From Burkholderiaceae bacterium (lineage in GTDB: Bacteria; Pseudomonadota; Gammaproteobacteria; Burkholderiales; Burkholderiaceae_C), in the NCBI GenBank assembly GCA_018780645.1, contig JADMJJ010000020.1, forward strand, positions 23,822 through 87,821: 64,000 bases of DNA, in the 5' to 3' direction. The notes under the pieces are model-generated. The model was not told the origin of the DNA, did no database searches, and saw only the letters and a program-made list of their open reading frames with translations. Positions 1-9,213 of this stretch are shown piece by piece. Made by a program: the position numbers and the translations under genes. Numbering within the stretch: position 1 is the stretch's first letter; every line of letters starts with the position of its first letter.

Positions 1-1
1 G

Positions 2-1105
2 CAGCAGGGGCTGGATCGCATCGTCGTGCAACTGCCCGGCGTGCAGGACACCGCCCGCGCCAAGGACATCATCGGCCGCACCGCCACGCTGGAAATGCGC
101 ATGGTGGACGACAGCGCCGAGGCCGCCGCGGCGGCCGTGGGCTCCGGCCCCGTGCCCTTTGGCACCGAGCGCTATGTTGAACGCGGCGGAGCCCCGCTGA
201 TCGTCAAGCGCGCGGTCATCATCACCGGTGACAACCTGACCGATGCCCAGGCCGGTTTCGACGGCCAGAACCAGGAGCCTGCGGTGCACCTGACGGTGGA
301 CGCAAAGGGCGGCCGCATTCTCAAGGACGTGACCCGCGAGAACGTCGGCAAGCGCATGGCCATCCTCTTGTTCGAGAAGGGCAAGGGCGAGGTCATCACC
401 GCGCCGGTGATACGCAGCGAACTCGGCAACAAGTTCCAGATCTCGGGCCGCATGAGCACCACCGAGGCGGCCGACACGGCCCTCCTGCTGCGCGCCGGCT
501 CGCTGGCCGCGCCGATGGAAATCATCGAGGAGCGCACCATAGGCCCGAGCCTGGGTGCCGAGAACATTGCCAAGGGCATCAACAGCGTGATCTTCGGCTT
601 CAGCGCCGTGGCGCTGTTCATGTGCCTGTACTATCTGCTGTTCGGCGTCTTTTCGTCGCTGGCCCTGGCCTTCAACCTGCTGCTGCTGGTGGCCCTGCTG
701 TCGATGCTGGGCGTGACCCTGACCTTGCCAGGCATTGCCGCCATTGCGCTGACCCTGGGCATGGCCATCGACGCCAATGTGCTGATCAACGAGCGGGTGC
801 GTGAGGAGTTGCGCAATGGCTCGGCGCCGCAATCGGCGATCTCGGCCGGCTACGAGCGGGCCTTTGCCACCATCCTGGACTCGAACATCACGACCCTGAT
901 CGCCGGCCTGGCCCTGCTGGCCTTCGGTTCCGGCCCGGTGCGCGGTTTTGCCATCGTGCACTGCCTGGGCATCCTGACCTCGATGTTCTCGTCGGTGGTG
1001 TTCTCGCGCGGCCTGGTCAACCTCTGGTACGGCCGCCAGAAGAAGCTCAAATCGGTGTCGATCGGCCAGATCTGGCGTCCCGACGGCGACACCACCCAAG
1101 CCTAA
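2..1105 (+). CDS. secD: Protein translocase subunit SecD, C-terminal part (5' end outside window)
   Basis: The reading frame is open from the first bases of the window, so the N-terminus is missing; about 367 residues are present. SecD is the larger half of the SecDF membrane complex, which uses the proton motive force to pull secreted proteins through SecYEG. The first 170 residues shown belong to the periplasmic domains. The C-terminal half carries hydrophobic segments, including SVIFGFSAVALFMCLYYLLF, and the conserved SecD signature GMAIDANVLINERVREEL. secF follows after 12 bp, the normal secDF operon order. No oddities are seen in the part present. Confidence 0.97.
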   Translation, partial: QQGLDRIVVQLPGVQDTARAKDIIGRTATLEMRMVDDSAEAAAAAVGSGPVPFGTERYVERGGAPLIVKRAVIITGDNLTDAQAGFDGQNQEPAVHLTVDAKGGRILKDVTRENVGKRMAILLFEKGKGEVITAPVIRSELGNKFQISGRMSTTEAADTALLLRAGSLAAPMEIIEERTIGPSLGAENIAKGINSVIFGFSAVALFMCLYYLLFGVFSSLALAFNLLLLVALLSMLGVTLTLPGIAAIALTLGMAIDANVLINERVREELRNGSAPQSAISAGYERAFATILDSNITTLIAGLALLAFGSGPVRGFAIVHCLGILTSMFSSVVFSRGLVNLWYGRQKKLKSVSIGQIWRPDGDTTQA

Positions 1106-1117
1106 TCGAGCCCCATC

Positions 1118-2155
1118 ATGGAATTCTTCCGCATCAAACGGGACATCCCGTTCATGAAACACGCGTTGGTACTCAACGCGATTTCCTTCATTACTTTCAT
1201 CGCCGCGGTGTTCTTCATCGTCACTCGCGGCCTGTATTTCTCGATCGAGTTCACCGGCGGCACCGTCATCGAACTGGAGTACGCGCAGGCGGCCGACATC
1301 GCCAAGACACGCGAGGTGGTCGAGCACATGGGCTTCGGCGAAGTCCAGGTGACCAAGTTCGGCACCTCGCACGATGTGCTGATACGTCTGCCGCTGCGCG
1401 GCGAGGCCAAGGCCACCGACGTCGTCGCCCGCGTGTTCGGTGAGCTGTGCAAGGCCGAGAGCGGCACCGTCTCGTCCAAGCAGTTCGTCAGCGACAAGGG
1501 TGAGGCGATTGCCAAGCAGGTCTGCACGACGGCGGCCAATGTCGAGCCGCTGAAGCTGCAGCGCAGCGAGTTCGTCGGCCCCTCGGTCGGCGCAGAGCTT
1601 GCCGAGGACGGCGCCAAGGCTCTGCTGGTCACGGTGATCGGCATCATGATCTACCTGGCATTCCGCTTCGAATGGAAGTTCGCGGTGGCCGGTATCGTCG
1701 CCAATCTGCACGATGTGGTCATCATTCTGGGCTTCTTCGCCTTCTTCCAGTGGGAGTTCTCCCTCTCGGTGCTGGCGGCGGTGCTGGCGGTGCTGGGCTA
1801 TTCGGTCAACGAGTCGGTGGTTATCTTCGACCGGATCCGCGAGGCCTTCCGCAAGTTCCGCAAGATGAACACCCACGAGGTCATCGACCACGCCATCACC
1901 AGCACGACCAGCCGGACCATCATCACCCACGGCAGCACGCTGATGATGGTGCTGGCGATGCTGTTCTTCGGTGGCCAGACCCTGCACTACTTCGCGGTGG
2001 CGCTGTCGATCGGTATCCTGTTCGGCATCTACTCATCGGTGTTCGTCGCTGCGGCGATCGCGATGTGGCTGGGTGTCAAGCGCGAAGACCTGATCAAGAC
2101 CACAGTCAACAAGGACGGCGACCCGGATGATCCAAATGCCGGGGCCGTGGTGTAG
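1118..2155 (+). CDS. secF: Protein translocase subunit SecF
   Basis: This protein of 345 residues is the usual length for SecF, the partner of SecD in the inner membrane. An N-terminal membrane segment (residues about 15-38) is followed by a periplasmic domain opening with FSIEFTGGTVIELEY, then a cluster of membrane helices from about residue 165 onward. The family signature GYSVNESVVIFDRIRE is intact at about residues 228-243. The gene lies 12 bp behind secD. The C-terminal tail (KDGDPDDPNAGAVV) is hydrophilic, as expected for a cytoplasmic end. Confidence 0.97.
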   Translation: MEFFRIKRDIPFMKHALVLNAISFITFIAAVFFIVTRGLYFSIEFTGGTVIELEYAQAADIAKTREVVEHMGFGEVQVTKFGTSHDVLIRLPLRGEAKATDVVARVFGELCKAESGTVSSKQFVSDKGEAIAKQVCTTAANVEPLKLQRSEFVGPSVGAELAEDGAKALLVTVIGIMIYLAFRFEWKFAVAGIVANLHDVVIILGFFAFFQWEFSLSVLAAVLAVLGYSVNESVVIFDRIREAFRKFRKMNTHEVIDHAITSTTSRTIITHGSTLMMVLAMLFFGGQTLHYFAVALSIGILFGIYSSVFVAAAIAMWLGVKREDLIKTTVNKDGDPDDPNAGAVV

Positions 2156-2197
2156 AGTCGAATCGAGACGCAACCCGAGACCGACCCAAGCCCATTC

Positions 2198-4489
2198 ATG
2201 CTGAACGCCGCAAGTTCCAAAGCCCTGGCCACCCAGGCGCGGCGTATCTATATCGAGGCGCTGCTTCGGGCGCTGCCCGGGCTGATACAGACGCTGAGCG
2301 AAACCACGCGCCAGCTGCTGATGCAGCCGGCCGAATATGCGGTGCAGGTGGCGCGGCGTGACGGGGTCAACACCTGGCAGCGCCACCACGCGACCTGGCA
2401 TATCAAGTTGGCCGACACACTGCGTCAGGCCGCCCAGCATGGTGTCAATGTCGCCCATGCGCCGGAGCTGACGACCGGACGCGACCAGATGTCGCTGGTC
2501 GACGACGACACGATCGAGCGCGAGATCCACAGCTCGCGCCTGGCCCTGTCCATCATGGACAAGGCGACCTGGGAGTTCAGCGACCTGCGCAACCGTATCT
2601 CGATGCTGGAGCAGCAGGAGGAGCTCAGTGCCCAGGACCTGCTGCGCGCTCATGTGGTGGCTCGCATCGTGCTGGATACCTGGCACAGCAGCGGCCTGAC
2701 GAACGCCGAATGGCAGATGCTGCAGACCGTGCTGCATGACGAGCTCTCGCTGCTCACCGGCGAGGCCTATCACGAGACCAACCGCTGGCTGGTCGGCCAG
2801 AACGTGCTGCCCGAGGTGGATCTGCGGCCGATGATCCGGCGCACCGGCGCCTCTTCCGGCCCGAGTTCCGGCAGCGTTGGTGCCACCGGCGTTGGCGCGC
2901 CCTCGCGGTACAACAGCCAGCCGGGGTCCGACACCCAGCCGTCCGCCCATGTGGCCGGCGACGAAACCCGGGTCATGACACGAGCAGGCAGTCTGGGCGG
3001 CCGCGCCACTGCCCATGCCGAGGCGGTGCTGGGCCGGTTGAACCGGCTAATTGGTCGCCAGTTGCCCGAGTTCGTCGCCACCCAGGCCCACCCGAACCAG
3101 CGCCAGTCCATGTCGCCCAAGCTGACCGCAGCGATGGACCTGGCCGAGGAGATGGCGCGCAAGCGTGTGGCCTTCGGTGACGTGGCGGCCAGCAAGGGGT
3201 CGTCGCTGCTGGAGGAGTTGCAGCAGCGCAAGCAGACGCTGAAGAAGGCCGCCGAGACGCCGGCCGAGCGGGCCACGATCGAAATCGTGGCGCTGCTGTT
3301 CCAGGCCATCCTGACCGAGGAGCGCATCCCGGCCTCGATGCGCGTGTGGTTCGCCCGCCTGCAGATGCCGGTGCTGCGCGTGGCCGTCAGCGAGCCTGAT
3401 TTCTTCGCTGCCACCGATCACCCGGCGCGTCGGCTGATCGACCGCATGGGCGCCTGCGTGATGGGTTTCAACGCTTCCGCGGGCGAGGTCGGCCAGTCGC
3501 TGGAGAAGGAGATCAAGCGGGTGGTGCAGGTCGTCGAGGCCTATCCGGACACGGGGCGACGCGTTTTCCAGACCGTTTTGACCGAGTTCGAGAAGTTCCT
3601 CGACCACTATTTCAAGAACGAGAACCTGACCACCAGGAAGGGGGTGTCGCTGGCCCAGCAGGTCGAGCAGCGCGAGACCTTGGCGATACAGTTCACCATC
3701 GAGCTGCGCAAGATGCTCAACGAGGTGCCGGTGCAGGACGGTGTGCGCGAATTCCTGTTCCAGGTCTGGGCCGATGTGCTGGCCGTCACCGCCGTGCGCT
3801 CGGGCCCCCAGGCCGATGCCACGCGGCTGATGAAACGCGCCGCCGCCGACCTGATCTGGTCGGCCAGCGCCAAGGTCTCGCGCGAGGAACGAGCCGAGGT
3901 CATACGCCGGCTGCCGCCGCTGCTCAAGACGCTGCGCGAGGGCATGGGCCATGCCGGCCTCCCCGCGGCCAAGCAGGACGAGTACATCCGCACCTTGAAC
4001 AACTCACTTGCCGCGGCCTTCACCGCCAAGGCGGCGGCCATTCCGCGCGAGCGGCTGGAAGAGTTGATGGAGCAGCTCGAGGCGCTGGAAGAGATGTTGC
4101 CCGAGTCGGAAGATGTTCAGATCAACGAATCGATGGTGCGCGACCTGTCCGGCCACGAGAGCGAAGACCTGGAGGTAGTGGCCGATGGCGGCACAGCGCC
4201 GACACCTGCCATGCTGGCCTGGGCGCGCGAGTTGCAGGTCGGCAGCTGGTACATGCTGGACTACCGGGGCCGCAACGAGCCGATGCAACTGGCCTGGCGG
4301 GGCATGCGCCGTCAGCTGGCGCTGTTTGTCTCGCCGCAGGGGCGTGGTGTGCTGTTCCAGCTGAACCGGATGGCGGCCTTCCTGCAGGCAGGGCTGTTGT
4401 TGCCGGCTCAGGATGAATCGCTGACCGTGCGGGCAACGCGCACGGCCATGGAAAAGCTGGAAGTCGATCCGACGCGGCTGCTCGGCTAG
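2198..4489 (+). CDS. DUF1631 family protein
   Basis: A 763-residue, mostly helical soluble protein without signal peptide. It resembles the DUF1631 family of beta- and gammaproteobacteria, sometimes mislabelled thymidine phosphorylase; no biochemical function is established that I know of. A low-complexity Ser/Gly/Thr-rich linker (about residues 215-260) separates an N-terminal helical part from a larger C-terminal part. The final 100 residues, starting near WARELQVGSWYMLDYRG, look like a small beta-rich domain. It lies 42 bp after secF on the same strand, but a TAGAGT -10-like box at 2153-2158 suggests its own promoter. Family assignment is from memory of sequence character. Confidence 0.75.
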   Translation: MLNAASSKALATQARRIYIEALLRALPGLIQTLSETTRQLLMQPAEYAVQVARRDGVNTWQRHHATWHIKLADTLRQAAQHGVNVAHAPELTTGRDQMSLVDDDTIEREIHSSRLALSIMDKATWEFSDLRNRISMLEQQEELSAQDLLRAHVVARIVLDTWHSSGLTNAEWQMLQTVLHDELSLLTGEAYHETNRWLVGQNVLPEVDLRPMIRRTGASSGPSSGSVGATGVGAPSRYNSQPGSDTQPSAHVAGDETRVMTRAGSLGGRATAHAEAVLGRLNRLIGRQLPEFVATQAHPNQRQSMSPKLTAAMDLAEEMARKRVAFGDVAASKGSSLLEELQQRKQTLKKAAETPAERATIEIVALLFQAILTEERIPASMRVWFARLQMPVLRVAVSEPDFFAATDHPARRLIDRMGACVMGFNASAGEVGQSLEKEIKRVVQVVEAYPDTGRRVFQTVLTEFEKFLDHYFKNENLTTRKGVSLAQQVEQRETLAIQFTIELRKMLNEVPVQDGVREFLFQVWADVLAVTAVRSGPQADATRLMKRAAADLIWSASAKVSREERAEVIRRLPPLLKTLREGMGHAGLPAAKQDEYIRTLNNSLAAAFTAKAAAIPRERLEELMEQLEALEEMLPESEDVQINESMVRDLSGHESEDLEVVADGGTAPTPAMLAWARELQVGSWYMLDYRGRNEPMQLAWRGMRRQLALFVSPQGRGVLFQLNRMAAFLQAGLLLPAQDESLTVRATRTAMEKLEVDPTRLLG

Positions 4490-4490
4490 C

Positions 4491-4512
4491 CTTGCGGCCT
4501 GCAGGCCGCAAG
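4491..4512. repeat. 22-bp perfect palindrome after DUF1631 gene
   Basis: CTTGCGGCCTG followed immediately by its exact reverse complement. It starts right after the stop codon of the DUF1631 gene. There is no T-tract on either side, so a classical intrinsic terminator is not supported. With the second hairpin at 4525 it fills the gap between two convergent genes. Confidence 0.85.
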
Positions 4513-4524
4513 TCCTTCGCCAGC

Positions 4525-4554
4525 CACGATTCAGCCCGCAGGGGCTGAATCGTG
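4525..4554. repeat. 13-bp perfect stem hairpin between convergent genes
   Basis: CACGATTCAGCCC, loop GCAG, then GGGCTGAATCGTG. It sits between the DUF1631 gene and the 3' end of smg. No run of T follows on either strand. It may end both transcripts by Rho-assisted means or may be a REP-like unit. Confidence 0.8.
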
Positions 4555-4561
4555 CGCGGGC

Positions 4562-5014
4562 TCAGTGGATGAGCCGGTCTTCCGGCGCCACGAACAATTC
4601 GTCCAGTATCAGCGCGTCCGGCTCCTCACCAAGGCTCCAGAACACCATCAGGACGATGATCTTCAGATCTTCCAGGTCCAGCGGGTTGCCGGGAATGGCC
4701 ATCGCGCGATCGATCACCGTTTCGCGCATCGGTGGCGGCAGGACGCCGGCAGATTCGAGGAAGCTGATGAAGCCGACCGAGTCTTCGCCCAGGTGTTCGG
4801 TCTCCAGCGGCGAGTAGACGCGCAGGCTCTCGGCACCCTGCTCGCCATGGTAGCTCTGCGCCGCCACGGCCAATCCATCCAGCCAGGACAGGGCTTCCTG
4901 GATCTCGTCGGTTTCGAAACCAATGGCTGACAGCTTGCGTCGCAACTGGGCCTGGTCCGGACAGGCATCGGGGCGCCAGTAGGTTTCGTAGAGATAGACG
5001 AGCACATCAAACAT
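4562..5014 (-). CDS. smg: Smg family protein (DUF494)
   Basis: A 150-residue acidic cytoplasmic protein starting MFDVLVYLYETYW, matching the Smg/DUF494 family in length and N-terminal motif. Its molecular role is not established. In many betaproteobacteria and in E. coli smg sits beside dprA, and the same order (LysM gene, dprA, smg) is seen here. It has no Shine-Dalgarno sequence: a TATAGT box lies exactly 6 nt before the ATG, so a leaderless transcript is likely even though dprA lies upstream on the same strand. topA, often next in this cluster in related genomes, is absent; a convergent DUF1631 gene lies there instead. Confidence 0.9.
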   Translation of the reverse strand: MFDVLVYLYETYWRPDACPDQAQLRRKLSAIGFETDEIQEALSWLDGLAVAAQSYHGEQGAESLRVYSPLETEHLGEDSVGFISFLESAGVLPPPMRETVIDRAMAIPGNPLDLEDLKIIVLMVFWSLGEEPDALILDELFVAPEDRLIH

Positions 5015-5026
5015 GAGTTCACTATA
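5015..5026 (-). promoter_or_regulatory. -10 box for leaderless smg transcript
   Basis: On the minus strand TATAGT (5 of 6 match to TATAAT) is followed by GAACTC and then the smg ATG. No SD is present. The spacing would put the transcription start at or next to the A of the start codon. No convincing -35 box is visible. Confidence 0.55.
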
Positions 5027-5099
5027 CCCCAGGGCCAGATGCCTTTCTGGGGCAAAAGGCCTCGATTTGGCTCAGTGATTGCCCTGGTTTCTCGGCTTG

Positions 5100-6197
5100 T
5101 CAGCCGCTGAACCGGCGCTGAAACAGTTGGCCCGGCAGGCGCTGGATCCGGCCCTCCAGCTCCAGTTCCAGCAGGCGGGCGCTGAGGTGGGCGGCGTCCT
5201 CGCCGGTGCGCGCCATCAGCGCGTCCAGGCTCACCGGGTCATGGCCCAGGGCCTGCAGCAGGCTGCTCTCCGCCGTGGCCGGCTCGGGCGCTGCGACCGT
5301 GCGAGGCCGTGGCTCCTGGCGCAGTTCGTCGAGGATGTCCTGGGCCGTGGCCACCAGCTTGGCACCCTGCTGTATCAGCTGGTGGCAGCCCCGGGACAGC
5401 GATGCGTGGATGGAGCCGGGTATGGCGAATACCTCGCGCCCGGCCTCGGCCGCCAGCCGGGCGGTGATCAGCGAGCCCGATTGCAGTGCGGCCTCGACCA
5501 CCAGGGTGCCACGGGTCAGGCCGGCGATCAGCCGGTTGCGCTGTGGAAAGTTGGCCGCCAGCGGGGCCGTGCCAAGTGGGTATTCGCTCACCAGCAAGCC
5601 ATCGCGAGCAATGCGTCGGGCAAGTTGCTGGTGGCGCTTGGGATAGGCGTTGTCGAGGCCAGTGCCAAGCACGGCGATGGTACTGCCGGGGCCCAGCAAG
5701 GCGCCCTCATGGGCGGCACCGTCGATGCCCAGGGCCAGGCCGGAGACCACACACCAGCCGGCCCGACTCAATTCACGGGCCAGGCCACGGGCGTTGTCAC
5801 AGCCCTGCGGGCTGCAGCTGCGGCTGCCGACGATGGCGATGCCGGGTCGGCTCAGCAGTTCCCGGTGCCCATCCAGATAGAGCAGCAGGGGCGGATCGGC
5901 CGTCTGCAGCAGGGCTTCGGGATAGTCGACGTCGCCCAGGGCCAGCAGGCTGCGCGGCGAGTCGCTGGGGGCAACCAGCCAGTCGCAAGTGGTGTGAAGC
6001 AGACGTTCCCAGCGCTCGGGCACTTGAGCCAGGGCGGCCGCAATGGGCGCGCCGACCACGCTGCGCCAACTGTTCGGCGCGGCGGCAAATACGGCCTCGG
6101 GTGAGCCGAATGCTGCTAGCAACCGGCGCGCGGACTCCCGGCCTACGCCCGGTGTTTCCAGCAGGCGCAGCCAGGATCCGAGCTCTTCGCGGTCCAT
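5100..6197 (-). CDS. dprA: DNA-processing protein DprA
   Basis: A 365-residue DprA/Smf protein, which in naturally competent bacteria protects incoming single-stranded DNA and loads RecA. An N-terminal helical (SAM-like) part contains GVGRESARRLLAAFG. The central Rossmann-like domain has GSRSCSPQGCDNARGLA, SGLALGIDGAAHEGAL, and the signature FPQRNRLIAGL with SGSLITARLAAEAGR. A C-terminal winged-helix-like part of about 60 residues follows. The start at 6197 gives the normal MDREELGSWL opening. The LysM gene lies 22 bp upstream on the same strand and smg 85 bp downstream. A TfoX-like protein, another competence-linked family, is encoded at 44072. Confidence 0.96.
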   Translation of the reverse strand: MDREELGSWLRLLETPGVGRESARRLLAAFGSPEAVFAAAPNSWRSVVGAPIAAALAQVPERWERLLHTTCDWLVAPSDSPRSLLALGDVDYPEALLQTADPPLLLYLDGHRELLSRPGIAIVGSRSCSPQGCDNARGLARELSRAGWCVVSGLALGIDGAAHEGALLGPGSTIAVLGTGLDNAYPKRHQQLARRIARDGLLVSEYPLGTAPLAANFPQRNRLIAGLTRGTLVVEAALQSGSLITARLAAEAGREVFAIPGSIHASLSRGCHQLIQQGAKLVATAQDILDELRQEPRPRTVAAPEPATAESSLLQALGHDPVSLDALMARTGEDAAHLSARLLELELEGRIQRLPGQLFQRRFSG

Positions 6198-6219
6198 CGC
6201 TGCAGCCCCGTGGGCCGGG

Positions 6220-7407
6220 CTAGGGCTGGCTGAAGGCGTCGCCGGGCTTGACCGGCTCCTGCACCGAGAGTATCAGCGCGTAGGAGACTCGCTCGAATAC
6301 CCGGAACACGAACAGCAGACCATGACGCTCGTCGGGCAGTTTCAGCTCCGGCCGCTTGGCATCGGTCGTGTCAATCACCGTGCGGCCGGCGCGCCACAGC
6401 GCCAGCACATGACCACGCTCGACGCCATCGCGGGCGCCGCGGTTAAGCGCCACGATCTGGTTCTGGCCGGCGGTCAGCGCCTCGCCGTAGATCGACACAA
6501 GTTGGCCGCTGACAGGCTTGTCCGGGGAGTGCGGTACATAGCTGGTGAACTCGCGCGGCGGAATCGGCGCCAGTCGGTCACCTACGCCCACTTCCTGGCG
6601 GATGCTGGTGATGGTGATGGTGGCTGGCACCTCGCGGGTCTTGCCGTCGGGCAGCTTCTGTTCGTCGGCGGCGCGGGTGTGCTCGGCCGTGCCCAGATAG
6701 CCGGCCTCGTAGCCAAGTATCTCGCGGGTGCCGGGGTCCAGCAGCGGTTTTGGTTGACGGAACAAGCGGTACTCGCGGGCCTGGCTGAGGTCACCGCGCA
6801 CATAGGCCACATCGCCGCGCGACAGCATCACGCGACCCTCCTGGGCCGCCACGATGCGCGGAGCCTGGTTCAGCGCGTCGCTGTCGAATACCACGGCCTC
6901 GTTCAGGAAGGGGGCGATCAGGTGCAGCGGGAGCGAGGTGATCGGACTCTTGTCCACCGCCGATGAGCGGATCTGCGGGCTCAGCCTTACATTGCTGCCG
7001 CCGGTGGCGCCGCCCAGGTTCTGCGCCAGTTGCAGCCGCGCGCGGCCGTCCACCTTGACCAGCAGCAAGACCTGGCCTGGGTAGATCAGGTGCGGGTTGC
7101 GGATCTGCTCCATATTCATGCCCCACAGCTCGGGCCAGCGCCAGGGGCTTTTCAGGAACAGGCTGGAGATATGCCACAGGGTGTCGCCGGCCTGCACGGT
7201 GTGCGAGTCTGGGGCGTTGGGCGAGAGCTCGGACAATGGCACGCCGGCCTGGGCGACCCTGCCGGCGGTGTCACGCTGTTCAGTGGTGATGGGAAAGTTG
7301 GCAGCGGCTGCGGGGGCGCTCAGCAGGCTGCTTCCTATCAGGGCGCCCAGCAGGCTCAGCAATAGGTGTGAGCGCTTGGAGGCGGCGACAGGCATGCAAC
7401 AGGTCAT
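6220..7407 (-). CDS. LysM peptidoglycan-binding domain protein, secreted
   Basis: The start at 7407 is chosen because GGGAGAG lies 6 nt upstream and the protein then begins with a signal peptide (RSHLLLSLLGALIGSSLL, cleavage near APAAAA). This gives 395 residues. A LysM domain follows at about residues 70-125, with HTVQAGDTLWHISSLFL and NPHLIYPGQVLLL. The remaining 270 residues are a conserved but uncharacterised region typical of the LysM protein encoded beside dprA in Burkholderiales. It is probably periplasmic and cell-wall bound. The gene is the first of the LysM-dprA-smg set and diverges from def across 286 bp. Confidence 0.88.
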   Translation of the reverse strand: MTCCMPVAASKRSHLLLSLLGALIGSSLLSAPAAAANFPITTEQRDTAGRVAQAGVPLSELSPNAPDSHTVQAGDTLWHISSLFLKSPWRWPELWGMNMEQIRNPHLIYPGQVLLLVKVDGRARLQLAQNLGGATGGSNVRLSPQIRSSAVDKSPITSLPLHLIAPFLNEAVVFDSDALNQAPRIVAAQEGRVMLSRGDVAYVRGDLSQAREYRLFRQPKPLLDPGTREILGYEAGYLGTAEHTRAADEQKLPDGKTREVPATITITSIRQEVGVGDRLAPIPPREFTSYVPHSPDKPVSGQLVSIYGEALTAGQNQIVALNRGARDGVERGHVLALWRAGRTVIDTTDAKRPELKLPDERHGLLFVFRVFERVSYALILSVQEPVKPGDAFSQP

Positions 7408-7600
7408 CAGGGGCTCTCCCGCGCTTGCAACCCGGTGGCTCCGGGTCTTGCGCCGTCTAGGGGTCATGGGGGCAATCAGGGCCGAATTGAGGCAAGCTCG
7501 GCAGGCTGGTCCAACTTCGGCGAAAATCCTCATTTGATTTCACAGATTCTGCCCCTAAACCCTTGATGTCGCAAACAAATGCGCCGCTGCAGGCGGTTCT

Positions 7601-7616
7601 TGTGAGGCCTGTCACA
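7601..7616. promoter_or_regulatory. CRP-like palindrome TGTGA-N6-TCACA
   Basis: TGTGAGGCCTGTCACA matches the E. coli CRP consensus half-sites exactly, extended to a 7-bp inverted repeat CTTGTGA/TCACAAG (7599-7618). It lies between the divergent LysM gene (start 7407) and def (start 7694). Binding by a CRP/FNR-family regulator is inferred only from the motif. Confidence 0.5.
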
Positions 7617-7693
7617 AGTGCTCACCCTGTGTTGCGGCGACGCTGCAACAGCGTGCCGTTTCCCGCGACGTCGACCGGTTTGGCATCACACCC

Positions 7694-8212
7694 ATGGCGA
7701 CATTGAACATACTGAGATTCCCCGACCCTCGCCTGCACACCGTGGCCAAACCTGTGGCCGAGGTGGATCAGCGCATCCGCACCCTGGTGGCCGACATGCT
7801 GGCCACCATGTATGCGGCCGACGGCGTCGGCCTGGCCGCCACCCAGGTGGATGTGCATGAGCGGGTGGTCGTGATCGATGTGTCCGAGCAACGCGACACG
7901 CCCCTGGTGCTGATCAACCCGGAGCTGATTGCCAAGAGCGACGAGATGATGGTCGGCGACGAGGGCTGCCTGTCGGTGCCGACCATCTATGACACGGTGC
8001 AGCGCCATGCCCGCGTCACCGTGCGCGCGCTTGACCGCGACGGCAAGAGCTTCGACCTGCCGGCCGAGGACCTGCTGTCGGTCTGCATCCAGCACGAGAT
8101 GGACCACCTGATGGGCAAGGTCTTCGTCGAATACCTGAGCCCGCTGAAGCGCGAGCGCATCAAGACCAAGATGTTGAAGAAGACCCGCGACGAGCAGGGC
8201 AAGCAGCGCTGA
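7694..8212 (+). CDS. def: Peptide deformylase
   Basis: A 172-residue metallo-hydrolase that removes the formyl group from the N-terminal methionine of new proteins. All three family motifs are intact: GVGLAATQ (about residue 45), EGCLSVP (about 90) and HEMDHLMG (about 135), which supply the metal-binding Cys and His residues and the catalytic Glu. The stop codon overlaps the start of fmt (TGATG), so the two are translationally coupled. Def and Fmt perform opposite steps of the formylation cycle and are commonly adjacent. Confidence 0.98.
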   Translation: MATLNILRFPDPRLHTVAKPVAEVDQRIRTLVADMLATMYAADGVGLAATQVDVHERVVVIDVSEQRDTPLVLINPELIAKSDEMMVGDEGCLSVPTIYDTVQRHARVTVRALDRDGKSFDLPAEDLLSVCIQHEMDHLMGKVFVEYLSPLKRERIKTKMLKKTRDEQGKQR

Positions 8213-9159
8213 TGGGGAAGCTGATCTTCGCCGGCACCCCGGAGTTTGCCGCCGTTGCACTGGCGCGGCTGTATGCCGCCGGCTTCGAGATCGCCCTGGT
8301 GCTGACCCAGCCCGACCGCCCGGCCGGCCGCGGGCTGAAGCTGCTGCCCTCGGCGGTCAAGCAGTTCGCGCTGGACCACGGCATCCCGGTCGCCCAGCCG
8401 CGCAGCCTGCGCCTGGACGGCAAGTACCTGGACGATGCCCAGGCCGCCCGCCAGGCCTTGTTGGACGCTGGCGCGGACGTGATGGTCGTCGCCGCCTACG
8501 GCCTGATTCTGCCGCAATGGGTGCTGGATCTTCCGCCGCGGGGTTGCCTGAACATCCACGGCTCGCTGCTGCCGCGCTGGCGTGGCGCCGCGCCTATTCA
8601 CCGTGCGATCGAGGCCGGCGACGGCGAGACCGGCATCACCATCATGCAGATGGATGCCGGCCTGGACACTGGCGCGATGTTGCTGAAGGAAGCGGTGGTG
8701 ATACGCCCCGATGACAGCACGGCCAGCCTGCACGACCGCCTGGCGGACTTGGGCGGAAGGCTGATTGTTGAAGCCCTGCAGACCAGCGAGCTGCAGCCCA
8801 CGCCACAGCCGGCCGAAGGCGTGACCTACGCCCACAAGATAGAGAAAGCCGAGTCTGCGATCGATTGGGCGCTGCCGGCGCGGCAGATCGAGAGGCGCCT
8901 GCGCGCCTTCGACCCGTTCCCGGGCGCCAGCACGGTCATCGAAGGCGAAGTCATCAAGGTCTGGCGTGCCGAACTCGTCGATCAGGCCGGCCCGGCCGGC
9001 ACCGTGCTGGCCTTGGACGACACCGGCCCGGTGGTTGCCTGCGGCGAGCAGGCGCTGCGCCTGACCGAGCTGCAGCGCCCCGGCGGCAAGCGCCAGCCGG
9101 CCCGCGCCTTTCTTCAAGCCAAGCCGCTGGCGCCAGGGGTGATACTGGGCGACAGTTGA
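8212..9159 (+). CDS. fmt: Methionyl-tRNA formyltransferase
   Basis: A 315-residue enzyme that transfers a formyl group from 10-formyl-tetrahydrofolate to initiator Met-tRNA. The N-terminal hydrolase fold begins [15 protein letters not shown]. The catalytic and folate-binding signature [20 protein letters not shown] is present at about residues 108-127. A C-terminal OB-like domain follows (from about residue 205). Its first base lies inside the def stop codon. Nothing is odd about length or motifs. Confidence 0.98.
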   Translation: MGKLIFAGTPEFAAVALARLYAAGFEIALVLTQPDRPAGRGLKLLPSAVKQFALDHGIPVAQPRSLRLDGKYLDDAQAARQALLDAGADVMVVAAYGLILPQWVLDLPPRGCLNIHGSLLPRWRGAAPIHRAIEAGDGETGITIMQMDAGLDTGAMLLKEAVVIRPDDSTASLHDRLADLGGRLIVEALQTSELQPTPQPAEGVTYAHKIEKAESAIDWALPARQIERRLRAFDPFPGASTVIEGEVIKVWRAELVDQAGPAGTVLALDDTGPVVACGEQALRLTELQRPGGKRQPARAFLQAKPLAPGVILGDS

Positions 9160-9213
9160 AATCGCCGGGAGCAGCCCCCATCTGGGCTGCTCAACCACCA
9201 GGAGGTTTGCACC

